Origin: Acidobacteriota bacterium
GTDB taxonomy: Bacteria; Acidobacteriota; Terriglobia; Acidiferrales; UBA7541
Assembly: GCA_003223315.1 (NCBI GenBank)
Contig: QHYR01000266.1
Span: 1-51,012 of the forward strand
Direction of reading: 5' to 3'
Length of the DNA stretch: 51,012 nucleotides
Part shown: positions 1 to 8,108 of the stretch, piece after piece
How the letters are laid out: each line of letters opens with the position of its first letter
Numbering within the stretch: position 1 is the stretch's first letter
Notes under the pieces: generated by a model
Seen by the model: only the letters and a program-made list of their open reading frames with translations
Database searches by the model: none
What the model was told of the DNA's origin: nothing
Translations under genes and position numbers: made by a program

Positions 1-743
1 GGATTTACGAGCATTCCGCCCACAACCAGAAATGTAAGAATAGCGCCAATCTTTATGGCCACCATCACATTGTTCGCTTCGGCCGATTCCCGCACTCCGC
101 GGACTAGCAGCAAACTCAGAATGAACACGATCAAAAATCCGGGAACATTGAAGTAAGCGCCCGTCCACTGGCCCGAGGCCCACACCGGGCTGGCCCATCT
201 GTCCGGTAAACCCAGCCCAAAGGCGGCCAGTTGTGCCTTGGCGTAGCCACTGAATCCGACCGCCACCGCCACGTTGCTTACGGCGTATTCCAAAATTAAG
301 TCCCATCCGATGATCCAGGCAAAAATTTCGCCCAGTGTGGCGTAGGAATAAGTGTATGCGCTGCCGGCGATCGGAATCATCGAGGCCAGTTCCGCGTAAC
401 ACAGTCCCGCGAAACTGCAGGCGATGGCCACCAGCAAAAAAGAAATGGCGATCGCCGGTCCCGCGGGCGGACGGCCGTGCATGAGTACGCCTGCCGAGCC
501 GCCGTGCCGCAGATAATTCAGCAGCAGGTCGAGGACTTGGGCGTGGAGGATGGAAGGCGCTTGGAAATACTCTCCGGCGGCGGCGGTCCCCGTCAAAACA
601 AAAATTCCCGAACCGATAATTGCGCCGATACCAAGCGCCGTGAGCGACCAGGGGCCAAGCGTCTTCTTCAGCCGGTGTTCGGGCGCTTCGGCATCAGCCA
701 ATAACTTGTCGATGCTTTTGACGCTGAAAAGCTGCGAATTCAC
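1..743 (-). CDS. Amino-acid permease, APC superfamily (3' end outside window)
   Basis: I translated this frame by hand, as it runs off the left edge. About 247 codons of the N-terminal part are present. The protein opens with an amphipathic cytoplasmic stretch (SIDKLLADAEAPEHRLKKTL), then the first membrane helix with GIGAIIGSGIFVLTG, the consensus unwound substrate site of APC/cationic amino-acid transporters. Further hydrophobic helices follow, with the conserved YAELASMIPIAGSAYTY. It should be an inner-membrane proton-coupled amino-acid symporter; the substrate cannot be read. I chose GTG at 743 because homologues of this type start shortly before the SIDKLL segment. No ATG lies in frame upstream, and GTG at 749 is an alternative. 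The family assignment is firm, the exact start is not. Confidence 0.85.
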   Translation of the reverse strand, partial: MNSQLFSVKSIDKLLADAEAPEHRLKKTLGPWSLTALGIGAIIGSGIFVLTGTAAAGEYFQAPSILHAQVLDLLLNYLRHGGSAGVLMHGRPPAGPAIAISFLLVAIACSFAGLCYAELASMIPIAGSAYTYSYATLGEIFAWIIGWDLILEYAVSNVAVAVGFSGYAKAQLAAFGLGLPDRWASPVWASGQWTGAYFNVPGFLIVFILSLLLVRGVRESAEANNVMVAIKIGAILTFLVVGGMLVN

Positions 744-903
744 GCCCACCGCCGGCCCATCAAACAAAAAAGAGTGGCGAAACTCTATCCTGACCGACAA
801 TAGGGCGCAACCTTCATGTCCACCCTTGGTCTCTAGTGCTTACCGCGCCGAAGACCCTATCGCCGTCGAGGCCTGCTTGGCGCGAGCGCTATGTGCTCAC
901 GCC

Positions 904-3153
904 CTATTGCGCCCAGGAAAGATTGGCGTAGCGCTCCACGAGCTTTTTCGTGCCGTAATCGGCGAAACTCACGGTGAGCCTGCGGTCATCGTCCTCGCCA
1001 TCCACGTGGATGATCGTGCCCACTCCATAAGTTGGATGGCGGACGCGCTGGCCGATGAGAGGATTGCCGCTGCCCTTCGCCCTCGTCGTCGACGAAACTT
1101 CGGATCGAACCCGCGGCGCGCGCTCCCGCGAAGGAGCCGGCGCCGCGCGGCGCGCCCGGCGCGCGAACTCTTCGGGCGAGTACGAATATTCGGGGTCCGG
1201 TTCGTAGCGGCGCGTTTCGCCCGCCGCGGCGAGCGATCCGACTGCCGTCTCCACGAGTTCCCCCGGGATTTCCTGCAGGAAGCGCGAGGGAGAAGAAGCA
1301 TGCAGCCGCTCACTGCCGTAAATGCGGCGGTAGACAGCCCGCGTGAGCGTAAGCGTTTCGCGGGCGCGCGTCATGCCTACGTAGCACAGCCGGCGCTCCT
1401 CTTCGAGCTCTTCAGGATCGTGCAGGGAACGGCTGTGGGGGAAAGTGCCTTCTTCGAGGCCGGTCAGGAAAACATGATCGAACTCCAGGCCCTTGGCCGT
1501 ATGCAGCGTGAGCAGCGTGACCGTGGCGCGATCATCGAAGTTGTCGGCATCGCTCACCAGCGCGGAACGATCGAGGAAATCGGAAAGCGTCTCGCCGCGC
1601 TCGGCGCCTTCGGCTACGGCATTCACCAACTCATTTAAGTTATCGACGCGCGCCAGATCCTCGGCCGAATCGCGCTGGCGCAGCATGTCCAGATAGCCGG
1701 TGGCTTCCAGAACAAAGGCGATGAATTGCGCGGAAGGCAGCGAAGGCAGCTTCTGGCGCAGTTGCTCGATCAACTCTCGGAAACTGCGCAGCGGAGCCAG
1801 GCCGCGGGCCGAGCCAGAATCAATGATTTCACCCAGTGCGTTCCAGAGGGAGCTATTGCTCTCGCGAGCCAGGGTGCGAAGCGATTCGACGGTGACTTTG
1901 CCGATGCCGCGGGGCGGCGTATTCAGTACGCGCAGCAGCGCGATATCATCGCCAGCAAAAATGGCCAGGCGCACATAAGCGAAAATATCCCGGATTTCGG
2001 CGCGCTGATAGAAGCTGAAGCCTCCCAGGAGGCGGTAGCGAATACCTTGCGCGCGAAAGACTTCTTCGAGCGCCCGAGACTGCGCGTTGGTGCGATACAT
2101 CACGGCGCAGTGCGCGGCGGAATTCTCCCTCTGGATCTCGCTCACGCGCTGGCAGACGTACTCCCCTTCGGTGCGGGCATCGCGGGCTTCATAAAAAATG
2201 AGATTGGAACCCTCGCCCCGCGTCGCGGTGAGTTCTTTTCCGATGCGCTTGACATTTTTCGATACCACGCCTGCGGCGGCGTCGAGAATCTTCTGCCGCG
2301 AACGGTAATTCTGCTCGACGCGAAAAACCCGCGCGTCGGGAAAATCCTTGGCAAAGCTCAGGATGTTGCCCAGGTCGGCGCCGCGCCAGCGATAGATGGA
2401 CTGGTCCTCATCTCCCACCACGCAGAGATTGGGCCGGGGGCCGGCGAGCAAACGCAGCAAATCGTATTGCACGCGATTCGTATCCTGGTATTCGTCGACG
2501 TGCAGATATTGGAATCGCTGCTGCCAGGATTGCCGGGCTTCCTCGAAGCGGCGCAAAATCTCCACGGCGCGCAGCAGCAAGTCGTCGAAATCGAGCGCGC
2601 CATTTCTTCGCAAAGTTTTTTCATAGACTTCGTAGGCGCGCGCCGCGAGCTTGCTGCGCTCGTCAAAAGCATCGGCTAAGGCCCGCTCGGGAGTAACACC
2701 GTGATTCTTCGCAAAGCTGATACCTGCCAGAATGTCGCGCGGGGTGTCGCCGGATTCCTCAGCGCCAAGATCGCTCAAGGCCAGCTTCAGTGCCGCCAAC
2801 TGCTCCTCGTCGTCGTAAATGGCAAATTCGCGCGGCAGACCCAGCCGGGGAGCTTCGCGGCGAAGAAGGCGGACGCAAAAGGAGTGAAAGGTACTGATCC
2901 ACGGATCGCTCACGCCCGCATCCGTACTTTCGAGCAGCACGCGAACCCGTTCGCGCATCTGATCGGCGGCCTTATTCGTAAAGGTGACCGCGAGAATCGC
3001 GCCGCCTGGAATGCCTTGCTGGATGAAATAGGCGATGCGATGGGTGATCACGCGCGTTTTGCCGGTGCCGGCGCCGGCCAGAATGAGGATCGGCCCATCG
3101 GTGGCGAGCACAGCTTCGCGCTGCTGCGGATTCAGGCTATCGAGAATATCCAT
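904..3153 (-). CDS. pcrA: ATP-dependent 3'-5' DNA helicase PcrA/UvrD (superfamily 1A)
   Basis: This 749-residue protein is full length for the family. It shows the Q motif LNPQQREAV (7-15), Walker A AGAGTGKT (26-33), motif II DEYQD (220-224), motif III GDEDQSIYRWRGA, motif IV QNYRS, motif V LLTLHTAKGLEFDHVF and motif VI CYVGMTRARE. The C-terminal 45 residues (QRVRHPTYGVGTIIHVDGED) form the Tudor-like module that PcrA-type helicases use to contact RNA polymerase. It unwinds DNA in nucleotide excision repair, mismatch repair and replication-fork rescue. It is monocistronic as far as visible, with a good sigma-70 type promoter just upstream (3194-3222). The uvrD and pcrA names cannot be separated from sequence alone. 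Confidence 0.96.
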   Translation of the reverse strand: MDILDSLNPQQREAVLATDGPILILAGAGTGKTRVITHRIAYFIQQGIPGGAILAVTFTNKAADQMRERVRVLLESTDAGVSDPWISTFHSFCVRLLRREAPRLGLPREFAIYDDEEQLAALKLALSDLGAEESGDTPRDILAGISFAKNHGVTPERALADAFDERSKLAARAYEVYEKTLRRNGALDFDDLLLRAVEILRRFEEARQSWQQRFQYLHVDEYQDTNRVQYDLLRLLAGPRPNLCVVGDEDQSIYRWRGADLGNILSFAKDFPDARVFRVEQNYRSRQKILDAAAGVVSKNVKRIGKELTATRGEGSNLIFYEARDARTEGEYVCQRVSEIQRENSAAHCAVMYRTNAQSRALEEVFRAQGIRYRLLGGFSFYQRAEIRDIFAYVRLAIFAGDDIALLRVLNTPPRGIGKVTVESLRTLARESNSSLWNALGEIIDSGSARGLAPLRSFRELIEQLRQKLPSLPSAQFIAFVLEATGYLDMLRQRDSAEDLARVDNLNELVNAVAEGAERGETLSDFLDRSALVSDADNFDDRATVTLLTLHTAKGLEFDHVFLTGLEEGTFPHSRSLHDPEELEEERRLCYVGMTRARETLTLTRAVYRRIYGSERLHASSPSRFLQEIPGELVETAVGSLAAAGETRRYEPDPEYSYSPEEFARRARRAAPAPSRERAPRVRSEVSSTTRAKGSGNPLIGQRVRHPTYGVGTIIHVDGEDDDRRLTVSFADYGTKKLVERYANLSWAQ

Positions 3154-3193
3154 CTGTCAGAAAGTCCTGCTGATTCGGCCCTGGGGCAAATGC

Positions 3194-3222
3194 ATTTTAG
3201 CCGAGCGCAAAGAAGTGAGCAA
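3194..3222 (-). promoter_or_regulatory. Predicted sigma-70 type promoter of the pcrA/uvrD helicase gene
   Basis: Reading the minus strand, a -35 box TTGCTC (3222-3217), a 17-nt spacer and a -10 box TAAAAT (3199-3194) lie about 40 nt upstream of the helicase start codon at 3153. Spacing is optimal and the AT-rich -10 stands out in GC-rich surroundings. It is predicted by eye only. Confidence 0.5.
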
Positions 3223-3275
3223 ACCGGCGAGCCAGTCTTGCCTCACCAAGCGCAGCCCTGAGCCAAGCACGCACC

Positions 3276-3935
3276 TCAATGGGCGGAGGGAGCCAGGTCG
3301 ATCTCGAAAAAAAATAGAGGCTTGGTATCGTTCATAAAAGCGAGATCGGGAATCTCCAAACGGGCGTTCGAGATCCAGTCGTAGTGCCGGTCGATATCGA
3401 AGTAAACGAAACCGTGGGTAGTGGCATGAGGCGGAAGCAGATCCGTAGCAAGCCCGGCCGAACGAACGATCCCGGCGAACTCCTCCCAGTTTTTGTCGTG
3501 CTTGCTGGGCGGGGGCCCTACGCGGGGCACGGGAAATCGCGGCGTAGGATCTTTTGTCGGTTTGGCCAGGATGCGATCCGCCACCTCTTCGGCCGAAAGC
3601 GGCTGGAGGCGCTGGCGGGATTCGCCTGGGGCGCCCATGAGCAATTCCATGGTCTTCAAATTGATGCGGATCGGCGAGTCGTTATCGTTGCGGAAGAATA
3701 GTTCTATGGCGATGATGCCGCCCTCGTAAGGGCTACGTTTGCCGAACTTTTCCTTGTAGCGATCCGCGGAAGTGTACGGATCGGCTGCAATCAACAAACC
3801 TTGGTGTGAGTCGCGCGCCGGCAGAGATGCGGGATCGGCCGAGCTAGTTTTTGGCGGCGCAGTTGAGGTTTGACCATGCGCGGCCGCAGAGCCGAGGCAC
3901 AGGGCCATGAAGAGCAGGTGAATTCGTGCTGGCAT
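3276..3935 (-). CDS. Secreted hypothetical protein (219 aa)
   Basis: I do not recognise a named family. Residues 1-21 form a signal peptide ending AAAHGQ, followed by a Thr/Ser/Pro-rich linker. The mature domain reads as mostly beta. It has an EGGIIAIELFFRNDNDSPIRINL segment typical of an immunoglobulin-like extracellular fold, where conserved hydrophobic strands precede asparagine-rich turns. A Pro/Lys-rich loop (PTKDPTPRFPVPRVGPPPSK) divides it from a C-terminal half ending in a hydrophobic strand PLFFFEIDL. The protein is therefore likely periplasmic or secreted, with no catalytic motif visible. It sits downstream of the LPS operon start in divergent orientation, 157 nt from waaA, with no evident functional link. 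Confidence 0.7.
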   Translation of the reverse strand: MPARIHLLFMALCLGSAAAHGQTSTAPPKTSSADPASLPARDSHQGLLIAADPYTSADRYKEKFGKRSPYEGGIIAIELFFRNDNDSPIRINLKTMELLMGAPGESRQRLQPLSAEEVADRILAKPTKDPTPRFPVPRVGPPPSKHDKNWEEFAGIVRSAGLATDLLPPHATTHGFVYFDIDRHYDWISNARLEIPDLAFMNDTKPLFFFEIDLAPSAH

Positions 3936-4010
3936 TGATTATGATCTTGAGATGCGCGGCATCGTAAGGCGTTGCCTTTGCGCCCTGGGGTACCATACTG
4001 ATTGTGCTCC

Positions 4011-4039
4011 TTCTCGCGCCGTGAAGAGGCATTTATAAT
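4011..4039 (+). promoter_or_regulatory. Candidate promoter of the waaA-lpxK-heptose operon
   Basis: A perfect -10 hexamer TATAAT (4034-4039) lies 17 nt after a weak -35 TTCTCG (4011-4016), 53 nt upstream of the waaA start codon. The -10 is striking in this GC-rich sequence; the -35 matches poorly, so an activator or a strong -10 may carry it. Confidence 0.4.
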
Positions 4040-4092
4040 ATCGTTCTAGCTCGTCGCCGTATCGCCATAGCGATGGCGCCGCTCACATCTGC

Positions 4093-5451
4093 ATGTATTT
4101 TCTCTACAGTCTGATCACTGCGGTAGGGGCGATCCTGCTAACACCTTACGTCTTGCTCAGCGGCGTCCGGCGAAGAAAATATCTGCCAAATTTCTCGCAA
4201 CGACTGGGTCTAAAGTTCCCTCAGGAACTGGCCGCCAATGGAGGCCCGTCGCGCGCAATTTGGCTGCATGCCGTCTCGGTGGGTGAAGTTCTGGCCGCGG
4301 TCCCCTTCGCACGCTGTTTGAAACAGCGCTTTCCGGGCTGGCGGCTGGTGATCTCGACGACGACTGTCACCGGGCAAAAGCTGGCCTGCGAGCGAATGAA
4401 TTTTAGCGACGCCGTTTTCTATTTCCCATTCGATTGGAATGGGCCGGTGCGGCGCGCCTTTCGGGCCGTGCGGCCTGGTGTGATCGTGATCCTGGAAACG
4501 GAAATCTGGCCCAACCTGGTGCGCCATGCTCGAAAAACCGGCGTTCCGGTCATATTTGTGAACGGGCGCTTGTCGGAGCGATCGTTTCGCGGATTCTCAC
4601 GAGCGGTGAAGCTGAGCGGCGGAGTCCTCGGTGGCTTCCTCCGGCGCATACTGAATGACGCGGCGCTATATCTCGTGCAGAGCCGGCAGGATGCGGCACG
4701 GCTGATGGCCCTCGGTGCCGCTGCGGATCGCGTCATCGTGACCGGAAGCATGAAATATGACACGGCCCTGTCGGGGCCGAACGCATTTGCAGATTGGCTC
4801 CAAGCCGAGTTGAAACGTTCGCACCGGGGGCCGGTCGTGGTTGCCGGCAGCGTAATTTCCGGCGAGGAGATGCCCGTGCTGGAAGCATTCCGGTCCGTCC
4901 AGCAAAAATGGCCGCAGGCGCTGCTGATATTGGCGCCCCGCAAGCCGGAGCGATTCGCAGCCGCGGGCGAAATCGTAGCGCAAGCGGGCTGGCACCCGAT
5001 TCGGCGAAGCGGGATCTCGCTCGACGGATCTTTCGCGGGAAAATTGGGCAACGCAGCAAACGCGGACCACAGCATTCTTCTGCTGGATACCATCGGCGAG
5101 CTTGCATCGGTGTATGCCGTTGCTGACGCCGTGTTTATCGGCGGGTCGCTGGTGCCCGTCGGCGGGCACAACCCGCTCGAGCCCGCGGCCTTCGCAAAGG
5201 TGCCCGTTTTCGGGCCTTCGATGGATAATTTCCGTGACGTCGCCGAAACTTTGCTCGAAGCAGGTGCGGCGGTTCAAGTAGATTCGGCCGCGCAACTCAG
5301 CGCCGCCTGGAGCGACCTGCTCGAAAATGCTTCGCGGCGCGGCCAGATGGGTTTGGCGGCGCGCGAAATCGTGGAGCGCAACCGCGGCGCGACGGCCGCG
5401 ACGCTGGATCATCTCGCAGCAGTGATCGAGCCGCAGCGAGCGCGTACGTGA
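4093..5451 (+). CDS. waaA: 3-deoxy-D-manno-octulosonic acid (Kdo) transferase WaaA/KdtA
   Basis: The 452-residue protein matches WaaA in length and order of motifs. A single N-terminal membrane anchor spans about residues 3-22. WLHAVSVGEVLA (57-68) carries the catalytic glutamate (E65) of family GT30. ETEIWPN, NGRLSERS, the GSMKYD turn and the CMP-Kdo-binding GGSLVPVGGHNPLEPA follow. It transfers Kdo from CMP-Kdo to lipid IVA on the cytoplasmic face of the inner membrane, the first step of the LPS core. It is the first gene of an operon of overlapping genes: its TGA overlaps the GTG of lpxK (GTGA). One or two Kdo additions cannot be told from sequence. Confidence 0.95.
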   Translation: MYFLYSLITAVGAILLTPYVLLSGVRRRKYLPNFSQRLGLKFPQELAANGGPSRAIWLHAVSVGEVLAAVPFARCLKQRFPGWRLVISTTTVTGQKLACERMNFSDAVFYFPFDWNGPVRRAFRAVRPGVIVILETEIWPNLVRHARKTGVPVIFVNGRLSERSFRGFSRAVKLSGGVLGGFLRRILNDAALYLVQSRQDAARLMALGAAADRVIVTGSMKYDTALSGPNAFADWLQAELKRSHRGPVVVAGSVISGEEMPVLEAFRSVQQKWPQALLILAPRKPERFAAAGEIVAQAGWHPIRRSGISLDGSFAGKLGNAANADHSILLLDTIGELASVYAVADAVFIGGSLVPVGGHNPLEPAAFAKVPVFGPSMDNFRDVAETLLEAGAAVQVDSAAQLSAAWSDLLENASRRGQMGLAAREIVERNRGATAATLDHLAAVIEPQRART

Positions 5452-6476
5452 CGCTCTCGCCCACAACTCGAACGTTACTGCGGCCCCTAGGCCTGCTTTA
5501 TGGCAGTCTGATGCGGCTGCGAACGACCTTCTATGAAAGCGGGCTCCTGCGCCGCCGGCGTCTTCAGGGTACCGTAGTCAGTATCGGCAACCTGACCGTG
5601 GGCGGCACGGGCAAAACGCCGATGGTGCTTTGGGTTGCCGAGCGGCTGGCCGCCGAAGGGCATAGCCCCGCCATCTTGACGCGCGGTTATCACGGCCTCG
5701 GAGACAGCGATGCCAGTTCTCAGGCCACAGCCGACGAAGTCGCCTTGCTGCGGCAAAGGCTCAACGGCCGCGCTCAGTTTGGTGTTGGCAAAAACCGTTA
5801 TAAGAACGGGCTCGCGCTGGCGAAAAATGGAGCAGAATGGTTCATTCTGGATGATGGATTTCAGCATCTGGCGCTTCAACGCGACGCCGATATTGTCCTG
5901 CTCGATGCCACCGATCCTTTTGGAGGCGGCGGGATATTGCCGGCCGGGCGCTTGCGCGAGCCGCGTTCGGGGCTGGCGCGCGCGGATATCGTGGTCATTA
6001 CCCGGGCAAACCATGCTCCGGCAGTCGAAGCCGTTGTACGTAGATTCACCAACGCGCCCGTATTCTACGCGCAGGCCCGGTTGGAGGCGGTGCTCCGAGT
6101 GCCGTCGATGACGGAAGCTTTGCCCGAGAGCGAGCGCCGGGGATACAGCTTTTTCGCATTTTGCGGTATCGGCAATCCTGCGGCCTTCTTCGATGACTTG
6201 CGCAACTGGGGCTTTTCTGTGGCGGGCCGGCGCAGCTTCGCCGATCATCATCGATATTCCGGCGCTGAAATCCGCGACCTGGATGATGCCGCCGCGGCTG
6301 TCGGGGCGCATGCTTTGATTTGCACCGAAAAGGATGTGTTTAACTTGCCGTCATCGATTGCCACGGCGCTTCCCATCTACGCGTGCCGGATTCGATTGGC
6401 GGTCAGTGATGAAGATGCCTTTTGGACGGCAGTGCGAGCCGCGGTCGGTCGGACCCAGCCGGTGACTCGAGCATGA
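5448..6476 (+). CDS. lpxK: Tetraacyldisaccharide 4'-kinase LpxK
   Basis: LpxK phosphorylates the 4' position of tetraacyl-disaccharide-1-P to give lipid IVA. The 342-residue protein has the expected N-terminal membrane-associated helix, then the P-loop SIGNLTVGGTGKTP (45-58), which is diagnostic for LpxK because of its GGTGKTP form. ILTRGYHG, ILDDGFQHLAL (the substrate-contact DDGFQH motif) and PAGRLREP follow. It starts at GTG 5448, overlapping the waaA stop by four bases, and its own TGA overlaps the ATG of the following heptosyltransferase (ATGA), so translation is coupled through all three. Together with waaA this places Kdo-lipid A synthesis in one transcription unit. Confidence 0.95.
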   Translation: MTLSPTTRTLLRPLGLLYGSLMRLRTTFYESGLLRRRRLQGTVVSIGNLTVGGTGKTPMVLWVAERLAAEGHSPAILTRGYHGLGDSDASSQATADEVALLRQRLNGRAQFGVGKNRYKNGLALAKNGAEWFILDDGFQHLALQRDADIVLLDATDPFGGGGILPAGRLREPRSGLARADIVVITRANHAPAVEAVVRRFTNAPVFYAQARLEAVLRVPSMTEALPESERRGYSFFAFCGIGNPAAFFDDLRNWGFSVAGRRSFADHHRYSGAEIRDLDDAAAAVGAHALICTEKDVFNLPSSIATALPIYACRIRLAVSDEDAFWTAVRAAVGRTQPVTRA

Positions 6477-7546
6477 AGATTCTCATTCGAACGACAAACT
6501 GGGTGGGCGATGCGGTGATGTCCATTCCGGCGCTGCAGGCAATCCGCGGCCGCTGGCCAAAAGCCGAAATCGTCATCCTCGCGCGCCCCTGGGTCGCGGA
6601 TTTATATCGCGGGCAAGGTTACGCGGATCGCATCCTCATTTACGAAAACAAGGGCAAACATAAAAGTTTTTGGGGACGGGAACGGCTGGCCCGCGCGCTT
6701 CGCCTGGAGAAATTTGACGTCGCCGTGCTTTTCCAGAACGCCTTCGACGCAGCCTGGATCGCCTGGCGCGCGCGCATACCCGAGCGCATCGGCTATGCGC
6801 GACACGCGCGAAGCTGGCTATTGACTCAGGCTATTGCGGCTCCGGCGAAAGGCGAAGCCCCCGCTCACGAAGCGTACGATTACCTCGAACTGCTCCGCCG
6901 GGCCGGATGGCTCGAGCGTCTGCCCCGGATCGATGAAATCAGCATCGCGGTCTTCGAGGAAGATCGGCTGAAAGCGCAGGAGCGCCTCTTGGCCGCAGGG
7001 GTGCGCAAGAATTCTGTCAGAATTGCCTTTGCATCCGGCGCGGTTTACGGTTCCGCAAAGTGTTGGGAGCCAGAACGCTATGCCGCGCTCGCCGATCGGC
7101 TGATTGCGGCGTTCGATGCCGATGTGATACTTTTCGGCGCGCCTCAAGAAAGTGGTATGGCGGCGCGCATTGCCGGCGCGATGAGCCACCGCGCTTTCAA
7201 TCTCGTCGGCGCGACGAGAATCGGCGAACTTCCCGCGCTGCTTTCCAGCTGTCGTCTGTTTATCGGCAATGATTCAGGAGCGATGCACGTGGCCGGCGCG
7301 GTTGGCGTTCCGGTCATCGGCATATTCGGCCCCACGGACCCCGAAGGCACTCGGCCCATGGCTCCGCAATTCACCCTGATTCGTGAACCAGTGGATTGCA
7401 GCCCCTGTTTTCTCCGCAAGTGCCCCATCGACCATCGTTGCATGACGCGTATCTCCGTCGAGCGCGTCTTTGAAGCCGCGCGATCTGTGCTGGCGTCCGG
7501 CGATCGCATCAAGAGCTCGAACGTTTGGAGCCAACGCCTTGCCTGA
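6473..7546 (+). CDS. waaF: Lipopolysaccharide heptosyltransferase II-like (GT9)
   Basis: The start is ATG 6473, which overlaps the lpxK stop; the longer reading from 6422 lacks family sequence at its N-terminus. The protein has 357 residues. It opens with KILIRTTNWVGDAVMSIPAL, the GT9 N-terminal strand and loop that hold the catalytic Asp. Later come the ADP-heptose-binding motifs FIGNDSGAMHVAGAVGVPVIGIFGPTDP and a Cys-rich C-terminal segment (VDCSPCFLRKCPIDHRC), typical of WaaF-type heptosyltransferases. It adds L-glycero-D-manno-heptose to the inner core. Being followed at once by heptose-precursor genes supports heptose as its donor sugar. Heptosyltransferase I cannot be excluded as the acceptor is not readable. 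Confidence 0.9.
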   Translation: MKILIRTTNWVGDAVMSIPALQAIRGRWPKAEIVILARPWVADLYRGQGYADRILIYENKGKHKSFWGRERLARALRLEKFDVAVLFQNAFDAAWIAWRARIPERIGYARHARSWLLTQAIAAPAKGEAPAHEAYDYLELLRRAGWLERLPRIDEISIAVFEEDRLKAQERLLAAGVRKNSVRIAFASGAVYGSAKCWEPERYAALADRLIAAFDADVILFGAPQESGMAARIAGAMSHRAFNLVGATRIGELPALLSSCRLFIGNDSGAMHVAGAVGVPVIGIFGPTDPEGTRPMAPQFTLIREPVDCSPCFLRKCPIDHRCMTRISVERVFEAARSVLASGDRIKSSNVWSQRLA

Positions 7547-8108
7547 AGCGAAGGCTTTGCGCCCGGCAGTTTTCCTCGATCGCGATGGAACCATTTGCGA
7601 AGAGATGGGTTATCTCAATCATCTCAGCCGGCTGCATATGTTTCCGTTTGCCTCCGCGGCAATCAGCAAGCTGAATAAGGCAGGCTTGCCGGTAATCGTG
7701 GTTACCAATCAATCGGGCATTTCGCGGCGAATTTTTCCGGAGTCTCTGGTGTCTCAGATTCACGCCCGCATCAGCCAGGAATTGTCCGCTGCCGGGGCTC
7801 GCGTCGATGGCTTCTACTATTGTGCGCACAGCAGTCGGGACGACTGCTCCTGCCGCAAGCCTTTGCCAGGATTGCTGGAGCAGGCGGCCCGGGAGCACGG
7901 CCTGCGCCTCGCGGGCTCTTTTGTTGTGGGCGATCGTTACGCTGACGTCGAGTTGGCGCACGGCGTGGGTGCGCGCGGAGTCCTGGTGCTGACAGGCTAC
8001 GGCCGCGGCGAATATGAATTGCACCGGCAGGAATGGCCGCGCCAGCCCGACTCAGTGGCGGAGGACCTTTCGGAGGCCGTGGACGCTATCCTTGGAGAAC
8101 TTTCGTGA
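7539..8108 (+). CDS. gmhB: D-glycero-D-manno-heptose 1,7-bisphosphate 7-phosphatase GmhB (TTG start)
   Basis: This is a HAD-superfamily phosphatase that makes heptose 1-phosphate in the ADP-heptose pathway. From TTG 7539 it has 189 residues, the usual size. Motif I is FLDRDGT (D14 nucleophile, D16). VVTNQSGI is motif II. C95, H97, C103 and C105 (CAHSSRDDCSC) are the structural zinc ligands that mark GmhB among HAD enzymes, and GDRYADVELA is motif IV. I prefer TTG 7539 over the far upstream ATG 7470. It has GGAG at 7527-7530 eight bases before it, it overlaps the waaF stop, and the 23 extra residues of the longer reading are waaF-overlapping and unlike the family. Confidence 0.92.
   Translation: MPEAKALRPAVFLDRDGTICEEMGYLNHLSRLHMFPFASAAISKLNKAGLPVIVVTNQSGISRRIFPESLVSQIHARISQELSAAGARVDGFYYCAHSSRDDCSCRKPLPGLLEQAAREHGLRLAGSFVVGDRYADVELAHGVGARGVLVLTGYGRGEYELHRQEWPRQPDSVAEDLSEAVDAILGELS

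Noticed and set aside
550-1638. Long open frame on + (362 aa) opposite the helicase
   Set aside because: It is Ala/Arg-rich, has no family match by eye and lies antisense to a firmly identified helicase.
8033-8104. Upstream extension of rfaE1
   Set aside because: It overlaps gmhB in another frame; GTG 8105 overlaps the gmhB stop like the other operon junctions.
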